Assembly: GCA_039028895.1 (NCBI GenBank)
Contig: JBCCHF010000018.1
Location: forward strand, 52,893-116,892
DNA length: 64,000 nt
DNA from: JAHDCJ01 sp039028895
GTDB taxonomy: Bacteria > Bacteroidota > Bacteroidia > Chitinophagales > Saprospiraceae
Reading direction: 5' to 3'
Within the stretch, counting starts at the first letter, position 1. The number at the start of each line of letters is the position of its first letter. A program made the position numbers and the translations under genes. The notes beneath the pieces are model-generated. The model made no database searches and was not told the origin of the DNA. It saw only the letters and a list, made by a program, of their open reading frames with translations. This document shows, one piece after another, positions 34,084 through 42,831 of this stretch.

Positions 34084-34098
34084 CTACTTCCCGATACA
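34084..34098. other. Right attachment-site-like direct repeat inside the mnmE 3' end
   Basis: CTACTTCCCGATACA, the last 15 bases of mnmE including its TAG stop, matching 15452-15466 at 14 of 15 bases. Confidence 0.6.
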
Positions 34099-35523
34099 AA
34101 ACCGACCAAAAATATTCGATAGTAAGTCTTCCGAGGTCACCTCTCCCAAAATCTCCCCCAAATAGCGCAAGGCATGACGAATATCCATCGCTACCAAATC
34201 AGAAGGAATTTCCGACTCAAGCCCGGCAAGCACAGCGGACAAAGAGCCATCAGCTTTTGAGAGTGCCTCATAGTGACGAGCAGTAGATACGACAGTCTGA
34301 TCTTGCGCCTCATAACCGACCAAAGATGAAAGTGCCGACTTGACTTTAGCAATATCGTCAGCGCGTTTAGCGGAAATGAAATGGTATTCGATGCCAAGGT
34401 TGGCCTTTAGGTCTTGAAGAATTTTATCGCCGCCTTTGGCCATGTAGGCTTGTTCTTTGTAGTGTAGTGGATTGTCGTGGAGACTATAAAGCTCATCCAT
34501 CTTATTACCAAGTATGAGGGTTTTGATCTCAGGCTTATAGAGTTTTTCGATGTCTGCTTTAACGGCTTCCAGTTCCATTGTCATGACGTCGTAGACATAG
34601 ACCAGAATAGCCGATTGCTCAATCTTTTCAAGCGTTTTTTGAATACCAATGGCTTCAATCTGGTCACCAGCTTCTCGAAGACCGGCAGTATCGATCAAAC
34701 GGAAAGCAATCCCATCAATATTCAATACTTCTTCAATGGTATCACGTGTCGTGCCGGCTATATCGCTTACGATGGCCCTTTCCTCATTCAACAAAGCATT
34801 CAATAAAGTTGACTTTCCTGCATTCGGCCTGCCGGCAATAACCGTGTTAACGCCATGTTTAATGACATTGCCGAGCTGAAAACTTCTGATCAATCCCATA
34901 ATGATCACTCGTATCTTTTTCACAAGGGTCACAAGTTCTATTCGATCGGCAAACTCGACATCTTCTTGCGAAAAGTCCAATTCCAGCTCCAATAAACTTG
35001 CGAAATCAATCAGTTCCTGTCGTAAGTTCTGGATCTCACTCGAAAATCCACCACGCATCTGCTTCAAAGCCAGGTCATGGGCACCAGCACTCTCCGCAGC
35101 AATAAGATCCGCCACAGCTTCTGCTTGCGAAAGATCCATCCTACCATTCAGAAATGCCCGCAATGTAAACTCCCCAGGTTGCGCCAAACGAGCTCCTTTC
35201 CGAATAAAAAGCTGCATCACCTCTTTATGGATATAGTTCGATCCATGACAGGAGACTTCCACCACATGCTCACCCGTATAACTCTTAGGGGCCACAAATA
35301 AAGACACCAACACCTCATCAAGAATCTCATTCTCCTCATTCCTGATCGTCCCAAAGTGGATCGTATGACTGGCCTGCTCTGTAAGCGTCTTCCCATAAAA
35401 TACAGCATCAACAATACTAATGGCATCCTTCCCGGAAAGTCGAATAACCCCAATAGCACCAATCCCTGGAGGCGTCGCAATCGCCACAATCGTATCGGCA
35501 AGATTATGTTGTTGATAATTCAT
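34084..35523 (-). CDS. mnmE: tRNA uridine-5-carboxymethylaminomethyl modification GTPase MnmE
   Basis: 479 residues, the family's usual length. The N-terminal tetrahydrofolate-binding domain ('DTIVAIATPPGIGAIGVIRL') is followed by a helical domain with an inserted G domain: G1 'GRPNAGKST', G3 'DTAGLR', G4 'NKMD'. The C-terminus is the conserved 'GRFCIGK', whose Cys is needed for tRNA modification. With MnmG it installs the cmnm5 group at wobble uridine 34. The gene is intact although the putative island abuts its stop codon, consistent with an insertion that restores the 3' end. Confidence 0.97.
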   Translation of the reverse strand: MNYQQHNLADTIVAIATPPGIGAIGVIRLSGKDAISIVDAVFYGKTLTEQASHTIHFGTIRNEENEILDEVLVSLFVAPKSYTGEHVVEVSCHGSNYIHKEVMQLFIRKGARLAQPGEFTLRAFLNGRMDLSQAEAVADLIAAESAGAHDLALKQMRGGFSSEIQNLRQELIDFASLLELELDFSQEDVEFADRIELVTLVKKIRVIIMGLIRSFQLGNVIKHGVNTVIAGRPNAGKSTLLNALLNEERAIVSDIAGTTRDTIEEVLNIDGIAFRLIDTAGLREAGDQIEAIGIQKTLEKIEQSAILVYVYDVMTMELEAVKADIEKLYKPEIKTLILGNKMDELYSLHDNPLHYKEQAYMAKGGDKILQDLKANLGIEYHFISAKRADDIAKVKSALSSLVGYEAQDQTVVSTARHYEALSKADGSLSAVLAGLESEIPSDLVAMDIRHALRYLGEILGEVTSEDLLSNIFGRFCIGK

Positions 35524-35598
35524 GAGTCTCTAATTTCACCACAAAGAAACGCAAAGAAAAAGAGTTGACGAAGTCAACCTTAGAAAGTTAGTCTCTCT

Positions 35599-35721
35599 CA
35601 CCTAACCTCTTCCCCAAGAGAGGAACTCACATCAGTTCCTTTCTCCACCTAACCTCTCCTCCAGGAGAGGAACTCACATCAGTTCCCTTCTCCTCCAGGA
35701 GAAGGGTTAGGGTTGAGGTGG
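35599..35721. repeat. Palindromic intergenic repeat block, copy D
   Basis: CACCTAACCTCTTCC..., CTCCTCCAGGAG and AGGAGAAGGGTTAGGGTTGAG match copies A-C in reverse orientation. It fills the divergent gap between mnmE and the phosphatase gene. Confidence 0.8.
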
Positions 35722-35747
35722 CAAACTATCGTTGAGGTGAAAATAAT

Positions 35748-35755
35748 TAACTTTA
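35748..35755 (+). promoter_or_regulatory. -7-like box TAACTTTA close to a start codon
   Basis: Seven of eight positions match TAnnTTTG (last base A). It ends four bases before the ATG at 35760, repeating the near-leaderless arrangement seen at 3982 and 6988. Confidence 0.35.
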
Positions 35756-35759
35756 TCCC

Positions 35760-36215
35760 ATGAAGATACTAATGGTATGCCTCGGAAATATTTGCCGCTC
35801 ACCACTCGCTGAAGGCATTATGCAGAAAATGATCAATGACCACAACCTCCCCTGGGAAGTAGATTCTGCTGGTACAGGTGCATGGCATATTGGCGAATCC
35901 CCTGATCCGCGTTCCCAAAAGGTGGCCATGCAAAATGGCCTTGATATCTCACATCAAAGAGCCAGGCAATTTCATGCTGGTGATTTTGATACCTTTGACT
36001 ATATTATTGTTATGGACAGTTCCAACTACCGCAATGTCAGCCAATTGGCCAGGAACGAAGCGGATATGGAAAAGGTCGAACTCATCATGAATTTTGTCCA
36101 GCCCGGTTATAACCAGGCGGTGCCCGATCCGTATTATGCCCAGGATGGTTTTGGAGAGGTATATGAAATGCTGATTGAAGCTTGCGATGCTTTCATTAAA
36201 ACAGTAACCTCCTAA
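35760..36215 (+). CDS. Low-molecular-weight protein tyrosine phosphatase
   Basis: 151 residues. The P-loop CX5R is at the very N-terminus: Cys7 to Arg13 in 'VCLGNICRSP'. The general-acid loop is 'AVPDPYYAQDG'. Length matches the family (about 150). It hydrolyses phosphotyrosine esters on proteins; in bacteria such enzymes often act on tyrosine kinases of polysaccharide export, but no such genes are adjacent here. Some members are arsenate reductases; the DPYY motif favours the phosphatase. Confidence 0.92.
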   Translation: MKILMVCLGNICRSPLAEGIMQKMINDHNLPWEVDSAGTGAWHIGESPDPRSQKVAMQNGLDISHQRARQFHAGDFDTFDYIIVMDSSNYRNVSQLARNEADMEKVELIMNFVQPGYNQAVPDPYYAQDGFGEVYEMLIEACDAFIKTVTS

Positions 36216-36373
36216 TTCCCAAATTCTAAGATTTCTTTTCATTACTATTTTAAGTCTGTCACATTTAGCGACTTGGATTTTTGCCTAATGTTAATTTAAT
36301 GTTAACTTAGGGTTAATCAATCGTGAAGTAAGTAACGATCCACCTGTACTTTATTCATCAAAAATGGATCGAA

Positions 36374-37573
36374 ATGAAGCAGATAGTACTTATCCAAATT
36401 TTCGTTTTATTTACTGTTTTTCAGTCTGTTGCACAAAAGACTGACCAGCTGCCCTATGCCTTCTATAGCGATTATGAAGCCCAGGTGGTCTCCTCTTATT
36501 TAGGTAGCGAATACATCGATATAGTTCCTCTTTTTTTGGCCGTTGATCCGGAAAATAATACCGAGGTCGAAGAAAAAGTGCAAAAAGAAATTGATCGTTT
36601 GGTGAAACGTCTTTGCAAGCGAAACCTCGAACGCAAGTCACCTACGAAAATGATCAAACGTACGTATTACGCGGTTCACCGAAGAAAACTTTTCAACTTT
36701 AAACCTAATGCTAATTTCACTGACGTCTTCAAGAAGGGTGAATATAATTGTGTCACGGCTTCTGCACTGGTTGCCTACGTTTTCCAGGAGATTGGTATTG
36801 ATTACTCTATCCGGTTAGCGCCAGGTCATGTATTCGTAATTGCCGAATCTGGTGATAGCCGGGTGTATTTGGAAACGACGGATCCTATTAACGGATTCAT
36901 CAAAGACAACAAATTCCTCGAGAACAAGCTGAAAAGATACGTTCCGGATGTGGTGTGGGGTGCAGTTTCAGGTACAACCAATACCGAAAATGGAGAAGAA
37001 TCCAGCGATTCATTTTTCTTGAATGCTGAGGAAATTACTTTGCAGGAATTGGCCGGTATCCAATTTTATAATGGAGGTGTTACAGCGCTTGAAGAAAAAG
37101 ATTTTCAGTTGGCATTCCATTATTTCAGAGTTGCCAATGATATTTACGCAAACGAACAAAGCACTTTAGCCATGCGTATTGCCCTGATGAATTTGCTGTA
37201 CCATAATGATTTCTCGAAACCCACAGATCTCGATTATCTCGAATTCCTGGCTGCCAATTCTGCATCGGATAATGATAGAAGTATTGTTCTGCGAAGCTTC
37301 CAGAAAATTAGCGAGAACCACCTTTTTTCTAACCATAATGCCGACACTTATCGTGAAGCGTATTTTAAATTGTATACCGCTACTTCCGATAAAGCATTGA
37401 AGTCTTTACTTCAGGGTTTTTACCTCTACGATCTTGGTAGATACACCCTCGAGTATGATAGTGCCGAAAAAGCAATCAGACTGTTGGAGAAGGCGGCAGT
37501 CATGCTGCCAGGTATTGATGAAATTGAACAAACTTTATCAGCAGCCTATCTCCTGAACAAGAATTTCGATTAA
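36374..37573 (+). CDS. Secreted or periplasmic transglutaminase-like protein with helical repeats
   Basis: 399 residues with a signal peptide (residues 1-20, ending 'QSVAQ'). Residues ~110-180 have the transglutaminase/cysteine-protease triad order: Cys in 'YNCVTASALVAYVFQ', His in 'APGHVFVIAE' and Asp in 'YLETTDPING'. The C-terminal ~190 residues are TPR-like helices ('AIRLLEKAAVMLPGIDE'). In prokaryotes this fold usually acts as a protease or amidase on peptides. The substrate is unknown. It stands alone between the phosphatase and the AAA operon. Confidence 0.75.
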   Translation: MKQIVLIQIFVLFTVFQSVAQKTDQLPYAFYSDYEAQVVSSYLGSEYIDIVPLFLAVDPENNTEVEEKVQKEIDRLVKRLCKRNLERKSPTKMIKRTYYAVHRRKLFNFKPNANFTDVFKKGEYNCVTASALVAYVFQEIGIDYSIRLAPGHVFVIAESGDSRVYLETTDPINGFIKDNKFLENKLKRYVPDVVWGAVSGTTNTENGEESSDSFFLNAEEITLQELAGIQFYNGGVTALEEKDFQLAFHYFRVANDIYANEQSTLAMRIALMNLLYHNDFSKPTDLDYLEFLAANSASDNDRSIVLRSFQKISENHLFSNHNADTYREAYFKLYTATSDKALKSLLQGFYLYDLGRYTLEYDSAEKAIRLLEKAAVMLPGIDEIEQTLSAAYLLNKNFD

Positions 37574-37745
37574 TCTCTCTTTAATGCCGACCAAAAAATA
37601 GGCCCGACCCTGCTTCTCAACAGTGAGTTCTGTATCTTTACATTTCGTCTGAAAATTAGGTGATAACGATGTTATTACCTTTTGGGAACGAAAGGTTTAA
37701 CTGTTTTGGTAAAGCTTTTCTATCCAGTTTAACCACGAAAAAAAT

Positions 37746-39053
37746 ATGAATCAAGATACAGTCAATCAGCTTAGAGAAGCATTAAAGCTGACCCCAGATA
37801 ATATTCCATTAAAAATATTGCTTGCTGAGACTTTGCTAAATCTCAATCGGTTAGAAGAAGCAGAGGAAGAATTCTCAGGTATCCTGCGATTGGAAAATAA
37901 TCCTAAAGCCAAAGTCGGCCTTGCGAATATTTATTTCCGAAAGGAAAATTATTCCGCATGCATTGTCGTTGTTGAAGAATTGCTTCAGCAGCGGCCTAAT
38001 AATCCGGATGCCTTATTGCTTTATGCCAAAGCGTTGATAAAGGAAAACTCAATTGGACAGGCTGTTGAAGCCTATCAAAGATTGGTAAGTATAGATCCGT
38101 CTTACAAGGATGAAGAACTCGATGCTCAGCTAAAGATGCCGGCAGATGCACTCGACAATCTCGCAGATGAGTTACAAGATGATATGTTTGTCCAAAAGCC
38201 AGATATCGATTTCGATCATGTTGGAGGCATGGAAAATGTGAAAAAGGAGATCGAGATGAAGATCATCCAGCCACTGAAACATCCTGAACTATACGAAGCT
38301 TATGGCAAAAAGATCGGTGGAGGTATTTTGCTCTATGGCCCTCCGGGATGCGGCAAAACGCATATCGCCAAAGCTACAGCCGGACAAGTTAACGCCCGCT
38401 TCATTAATGTTGGTCTTAATGACATCCTCGATATGTGGATCGGGAACAGTGAGAAAAACTTGCACCAGATATTTGAGATGGCCCGGTATAATACACCTTG
38501 CGTCCTGTTTTTTGATGAAATCGACGCATTGGGTGCAAGCCGGAGTGATATGAGACAGTCTTCTGGCCGTCACCTCATTAACCAATTTCTCCAGGAGCTC
38601 GATGGTATGGGCGCAGATAATGAAGGCGTATTAATTTTGGGTGCCACCAACACACCCTGGCACCTTGATCCCGCATTCAGGCGTCCCGGTCGTTTTGACC
38701 GCATCATTTTTGTGCCTCCACCAGACAAGGAAGCCAGGGCATCGATCTTCGATCTTAAGCTGAAGGGTAAACCTATAGCGTCTATCGACTACCAGTTGCT
38801 TGCACAGAAAACCAGGGAGTATTCAGGCGCTGATATCGAAGCGATCATTGATATTACGATTGAAGGAAAATTGGAACAGGCTTTCAAAGATGGTGTACCA
38901 CAGCCCATCAAGACCAAAGATCTGATCTCAGCTTTGAAGAAACACAAGCCGAGTACAAAAGAATGGTTCTCAACCGCGAAGAATTTTGCGCTTTACGCGA
39001 ATGATTCTGGTCTTTATGATGATATCCTGTCTTATCTGAAAATCAAAAAATAG
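37746..39053 (+). CDS. TPR-AAA ATPase (Cdc48/FtsH-like single AAA module)
   Basis: 435 residues. Residues 1-120 are TPR repeats ('LKILLAETLLNLNRLEEAEE', 'ALLLYAKALIKENSIGQAVE'). Residues ~155-400 are a classical AAA module: Walker A 'GPPGCGKT' (198-205), Walker B 'VLFFDEID', a second-region-of-homology 'PGRFDR', and a sensor 'GATNTPW'. It probably remodels a protein complex using ATP. The next gene starts two bases after its stop and also encodes TPRs plus membrane spans, so the pair may form a membrane-anchored machine (inference). Confidence 0.85.
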   Translation: MNQDTVNQLREALKLTPDNIPLKILLAETLLNLNRLEEAEEEFSGILRLENNPKAKVGLANIYFRKENYSACIVVVEELLQQRPNNPDALLLYAKALIKENSIGQAVEAYQRLVSIDPSYKDEELDAQLKMPADALDNLADELQDDMFVQKPDIDFDHVGGMENVKKEIEMKIIQPLKHPELYEAYGKKIGGGILLYGPPGCGKTHIAKATAGQVNARFINVGLNDILDMWIGNSEKNLHQIFEMARYNTPCVLFFDEIDALGASRSDMRQSSGRHLINQFLQELDGMGADNEGVLILGATNTPWHLDPAFRRPGRFDRIIFVPPPDKEARASIFDLKLKGKPIASIDYQLLAQKTREYSGADIEAIIDITIEGKLEQAFKDGVPQPIKTKDLISALKKHKPSTKEWFSTAKNFALYANDSGLYDDILSYLKIKK

Positions 39054-39055
39054 CT

Positions 39056-40309
39056 ATGTCCCAGGAATTACTTAACCGTGCTCAGATTCTGATGCAACAG
39101 AAGCGACACGCAGAAGCTGAAAAAATACTGGTTGAAGCATTGGGTCAAGACCCCGTTGATCCATATTTGTTAGGGATGATGGCTGAAGTGCAAATTGCTC
39201 AGGGTAAAGCCAAAAAGGCCCTCGAGTTTGTCAATAAGGCTATTGGGTCCAATCCGGATATCGGATTTCTGCATTATATCAAAGCAAGGGCGCTGTTGCT
39301 AAACGATAATTTTGACGGCTCAGAAGCCAGTTTGAGAACGGCAGTCGCGATTGATCCACAAGATGATGATGCCTTCGCATTACTGGCTAACATAAGGCTT
39401 AATCGCAAAAATTACAACGAAGCCCTTGAATATGCTGAAGAAGCACTTGCGATCAATCCTGAAAACCTGTTAGCCCTCAATACCAAAAGCTCGACCCTTG
39501 TTAAGCTCGATAAAAAAGAAGAGGCTTTTGAAACAATCGAAGGGGCGTTGAATGAAGATCCCAATAGTGCTTACACGCATGCAAATTACGGTTGGGGATT
39601 ATTAGAAAAAGGTGAACATAAAAAGGCATTGACTCATTTCGCGGAAGCATTAAAAAATGATCCGAATAATCAATTTGCACAAGCCGGCATGGCGGAAGCG
39701 ATAAAAGCGCGCTATCTCATTTACCGACTTTACCTTAAGTATGCTTTTTGGATGAGTAATCTTACGGAAAAGTATCAATGGGGCGTTATCATCGGGTTTT
39801 ACTTGGTATATAGGGTGTTGAGCAGCGCAGCACGGGAGAATGAAACGTTGGCGCCATTCATTACCCCGATTTTGGTGGTAATGTTCATTATTGCCTTTTC
39901 TTCATGGGTGCTCGGCCCTCTGGCCAACCTTTTCCTGCGACTTAATAAGTATGGACAACACCTTTTGTCGAAAAAGGAAAAACTCAGCTCAAATTTTGTT
40001 GGACTTTCACTGCTGACCTCAGTCGCAGGACTTATTTTGTTTATCATGTCCGGTACTCCAGGATGGATGGCGATGGCTTTTTTCGGATTTACCATGATGA
40101 TACCTTGTAGTGCAATGTTTAGTCACACAAAAACCAAAAATGCCCTGGTGTACTATACCATAGCGATGGCCTTTGTTGGTGGGGTTTCAGTGATGGGAAC
40201 CTTTCAAACGGGCGAACTGTTTAGCAACTTTACAGTTATTTACCTTTTAGGTATCTTCGCGTTCCAATGGATTGCCAACTTTGTAGTGATCCGAGAGGAC
40301 AATCGTTGA
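39056..40309 (+). CDS. TPR protein with C-terminal membrane domain, partner of the AAA ATPase
   Basis: 417 residues. Residues 1-210 hold about six TPRs ('AEKILVEALGQDPVDPYLLG', 'EALEYAEEALAINPENLLAL'). Residues ~240-410 contain about five to six hydrophobic helices ('WGVIIGFYLVYRVLSS', 'PILVVMFIIAFSSWVLGPLA'). It starts two bases after the AAA gene's stop, so translation is coupled. It may anchor the AAA ATPase at the inner membrane through TPR-TPR contact. Family function unknown. Confidence 0.75.
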   Translation: MSQELLNRAQILMQQKRHAEAEKILVEALGQDPVDPYLLGMMAEVQIAQGKAKKALEFVNKAIGSNPDIGFLHYIKARALLLNDNFDGSEASLRTAVAIDPQDDDAFALLANIRLNRKNYNEALEYAEEALAINPENLLALNTKSSTLVKLDKKEEAFETIEGALNEDPNSAYTHANYGWGLLEKGEHKKALTHFAEALKNDPNNQFAQAGMAEAIKARYLIYRLYLKYAFWMSNLTEKYQWGVIIGFYLVYRVLSSAARENETLAPFITPILVVMFIIAFSSWVLGPLANLFLRLNKYGQHLLSKKEKLSSNFVGLSLLTSVAGLILFIMSGTPGWMAMAFFGFTMMIPCSAMFSHTKTKNALVYYTIAMAFVGGVSVMGTFQTGELFSNFTVIYLLGIFAFQWIANFVVIREDNR

Positions 40310-40354
40310 TAATCACTAAAGGTGCTGAAATTGTACAGCGTCTAACTTACGAAT

Positions 40355-41698
40355 ATGAAACCATCGCTTCCAAAAGGCACGCGCGATTTTTCACCCGAGC
40401 AGGTGAACAAGCGGTCTTATATAATCGATACGCTCAAAGCGGTATTTGTCAAATACGGCTATCAGCCCATCGAGACTCCTGTAATGGAAAATTTATCTAC
40501 CCTTACCGGGAAATATGGTGAGGAAGGGGATAAACTATTGTTCAAGGTCCTGAATAATGGTGATTTTCTCTCTAATGCCAACAAAGATGCGCTTGAAGCG
40601 CTGGACTCCCGTAAACTGGTGTCTTCGATTTCTAAACGTGGCTTACGTTACGATCTGACGGTACCTTTTGCCCGCTATGTGGTGATGTACCAATCAGAGT
40701 TGTCTTTTCCTTTCAAACGTTACCAGGTGCAGCCGGTTTGGCGTGGAGACAGACCCCAGAAAGGTCGTTACCAGGAATTTTACCAATGTGATGTAGATGT
40801 AGTCGGTTCCGATTCTTTATTGAATGAAGTTGAGCTGGTACAGATCTATGATGAAGGCTATAGCCGCCTTGGAGTTGAATGCATTATCAAGATCAACAAC
40901 AGGAAGGTCCTTGCCGGAATGGCTGAGGCAGCTGGTATTCCTGACAAATTCATGGAAATGACTGTCGCCATTGACAAACTGGATAAAATCGGGATGGATG
41001 GTGTCAAAAAGGAAATGGCCAAACGAGAGATTGGTGAAGATGCCATTCAGAAAGTTGAAAACATCCTGAATACCGATTCACTCGAAGCTCTGAAGCCTTT
41101 GTTCGCCAATAGTGAAACTGGTTTGCAAGGTATTGCTGAATTGGAAACTGTATTCAAATACCTCAGCCAGGTAAAACTGGACAATGAGGTGAAATTTGAT
41201 ATCACCCTTGCCAGGGGATTAAGTTATTACACAGGTACCATTTTCGAAGTGGCTTCCACCCAGGTACAGATCGGCAGTATTGGTGGTGGTGGGCGATACG
41301 ATGACTTAACGGGTATGTTTGGAATGCCCAATGTGCCAGGTGTTGGCGTATCATTCGGTATCGCGAGAATTTTCGATATTATGGAGGAACTGGATCTTTT
41401 TCCGGAAACGACTTCTAATTCCACGCAATTGATCTTTCTCACCTTTGATCAGGAAAGTTTTGATTATGCTTTTGGTGCTTTGCAGCAGGTGCGCCAGGCT
41501 GGAATTAATGCCGAATTATATCCTGCGCCTGTTAAGTTTAAGAAGCAAATGAAATATGCGAATAGTCGCAATATCCCCTATGTGTGTATTATTGGTTCAT
41601 CAGAAGTAGAATCTGATCAGCTTACATTTAAGAATATGACATCTGGTGAGCAGCAGTCATTACCGATTGACGAGATAATTGCTGCTATAGTTGGTTAA
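40355..41698 (+). CDS. hisS: Histidyl-tRNA synthetase
   Basis: 447 residues. Class II synthetase with motif 2 ('QPVWRGDRPQKGRYQEFYQCDVDVVG') and the histidine-binding motifs 'GLSYYTGTIFEV' and 'GGGGRYDDLTG' characteristic of HisS, followed by an anticodon-binding domain ('AELYPAPVKFKKQMKYANSR'). It starts with 'PSLPKGTRDFSPEQ', also diagnostic. It charges tRNA-His. It follows the AAA/TPR pair by 45 bp on the same strand and could be in one transcript. Confidence 0.97.
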   Translation: MKPSLPKGTRDFSPEQVNKRSYIIDTLKAVFVKYGYQPIETPVMENLSTLTGKYGEEGDKLLFKVLNNGDFLSNANKDALEALDSRKLVSSISKRGLRYDLTVPFARYVVMYQSELSFPFKRYQVQPVWRGDRPQKGRYQEFYQCDVDVVGSDSLLNEVELVQIYDEGYSRLGVECIIKINNRKVLAGMAEAAGIPDKFMEMTVAIDKLDKIGMDGVKKEMAKREIGEDAIQKVENILNTDSLEALKPLFANSETGLQGIAELETVFKYLSQVKLDNEVKFDITLARGLSYYTGTIFEVASTQVQIGSIGGGGRYDDLTGMFGMPNVPGVGVSFGIARIFDIMEELDLFPETTSNSTQLIFLTFDQESFDYAFGALQQVRQAGINAELYPAPVKFKKQMKYANSRNIPYVCIIGSSEVESDQLTFKNMTSGEQQSLPIDEIIAAIVG

Positions 41699-41765
41699 CT
41701 GTTTTTACCAAGCGGATATACGGAGTACGAAGAAGACACGCAGAGTTTAAGACAAATTATAAAAG

Positions 41766-42659
41766 TTAAGTGGCTTTTATGAAGGCAATCATCCTTTCGG
41801 CTAATTCTGGGCCGTTGTCTTCCTGGAGGAAATGTCCGCCTCCTTTCATGATGGTGTGTGGTTGATCCTGCGCACCTGGAATCAGTTTTTGAAATATTTG
41901 TTCGAGTCCTTTCATGATAGGGTCAGAGTCACTGAAAAGGGTCAGGAACGGTTTGTTAAATGCTCTTAATTGCTTCCAGGCTGCCCTGTTATTCTCTGTT
42001 TCAGGATCATCCTGTGAGGCAGGAACGAGAGCAGGAAATTTTCTCGCACCTGCCTTGTAGCTTTCATCTGGAAATGGGGCATCGTAGGCGGCTATTTCTT
42101 CAGCCGATAAGTCCGACACCGTTGCCCTGTTGAGTAATGGGCCTATTTTGAATTCTGGGACGTTCAAAGCATATTGTCTCCAGTTTAGAAAATCTTCATT
42201 TGGCGTTACATCTCCAGTTGGGAGCATCGTGTTTGCAGCTACAATTCGAGCATAGCGACCTTGGTTTTCAGCGGCATCGCGTAAGCCAAGTAAACCACCC
42301 CAGTCCTGGCAAAACAGGTTGATGTTTTTAAGACCAAGTTGATCCATGAACGATCTTAACCATCCCAGGTGACTGGCGTAAGTATAAGCATCTAACTCTA
42401 CTGGTTTATCTGATTTTCCGAAGCCGATCAGATCCGGGGCAATGGTTCTGAATCCAGCTTCCACAAAGATTGGGATCATTTTCCGGTAAAGGAAAGACCA
42501 ACTGGGTTCGCCATGCAGCAAAAGAACTACTTCTCCGTCATTGGGGCCTTCATCCACATAATGCATTTTCAAGCCATCTCCAACTTCGAGGTAGTTGGGA
42601 GCAAAAGGATAATCAGGAATATTTTCAAATCTTGAAAGGGGAGTGGTCAGGAATTCCAT
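41766..42659 (-). CDS. Haloalkane dehalogenase-like alpha/beta hydrolase (HLD-I type)
   Basis: 297 residues. The oxyanion motif 'HGEPSWSFLYRKM' and the nucleophile elbow 'CQDWGG' (Asp119) with the adjacent halide-binding Trp120 are the hallmarks of subfamily I haloalkane dehalogenases. The catalytic His is in 'GGGHFLQED'. Length matches. Many bacterial homologues have unknown natural substrates, so dehalogenation is the family activity rather than a demonstrated one. It is a single minus-strand gene convergent with hisS. Confidence 0.85.
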   Translation of the reverse strand: MEFLTTPLSRFENIPDYPFAPNYLEVGDGLKMHYVDEGPNDGEVVLLLHGEPSWSFLYRKMIPIFVEAGFRTIAPDLIGFGKSDKPVELDAYTYASHLGWLRSFMDQLGLKNINLFCQDWGGLLGLRDAAENQGRYARIVAANTMLPTGDVTPNEDFLNWRQYALNVPEFKIGPLLNRATVSDLSAEEIAAYDAPFPDESYKAGARKFPALVPASQDDPETENNRAAWKQLRAFNKPFLTLFSDSDPIMKGLEQIFQKLIPGAQDQPHTIMKGGGHFLQEDNGPELAERMIAFIKAT

Positions 42660-42711
42660 AATTCTGGATTTATAGTTTTGCTTTATTCTTCGATTCTAAA
42701 ATTACCCAATA

Positions 42712-42826
42712 AAGTTGAGATCCTCTCTATCTCAGCAGAGTCTTCTGCAAGGGCCCTTGCATTGCTGCTGAATTAGGCAGGGCCCTCTACAAGAGACCGC
42801 GCTAGGAGGCGTATTATTGGTTAAAA
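42712..42826. repeat. Palindrome-rich intergenic segment
   Basis: Contains the perfect 14-bp palindrome GCAAGGGCCCTTGC (42747-42760), a nearby GCAGAGTCTTCTGC stem and a second AGGGCCCT about 23 bp on. No T-tract and no coding frame. It might act in termination or be the remnant of a repeat element. Confidence 0.4.
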
Positions 42827-42831
42827 AATGG

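Larger units (their letters stand above)
15452..34098. mobile_element. Putative genomic island at the 3' end of mnmE
   Basis: The boundaries are a 15-bp direct repeat, CTACTTCCC[A/G]ATACA, at 15452-15466 and 34084-34098. The right copy is the last 15 bases of mnmE. The left copy read on the minus strand, TGT ATT GGG AAG TAG, encodes the same Cys-Ile-Gly-Lys-stop with one synonymous change (ATC to ATT). The mnmE/trmE 3' end is the known attachment site of SGI1-type islands. Inside are the five-gene kinase/receiver operon, helix-turn-helix regulators, an excisionase-like gene, a nuclease-like gene and small ORFs. The interior is AT-rich: bases 29761-29820 hold 19 G/C of 60, against 27 of 60 at 45001-45060 (hand counts of single lines). 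No tyrosine or serine recombinase gene is visible. Confidence 0.65.

Noticed and set aside
34084..35523. mnmE disrupted by the island
   Set aside because: The C-terminal GRFCIGK and stop are intact, as expected when integration restores the gene end.
42712..42826. Intrinsic terminator at the GGGCCC palindromes
   Set aside because: The stems lack a following T-run; left as a palindrome-rich region only.
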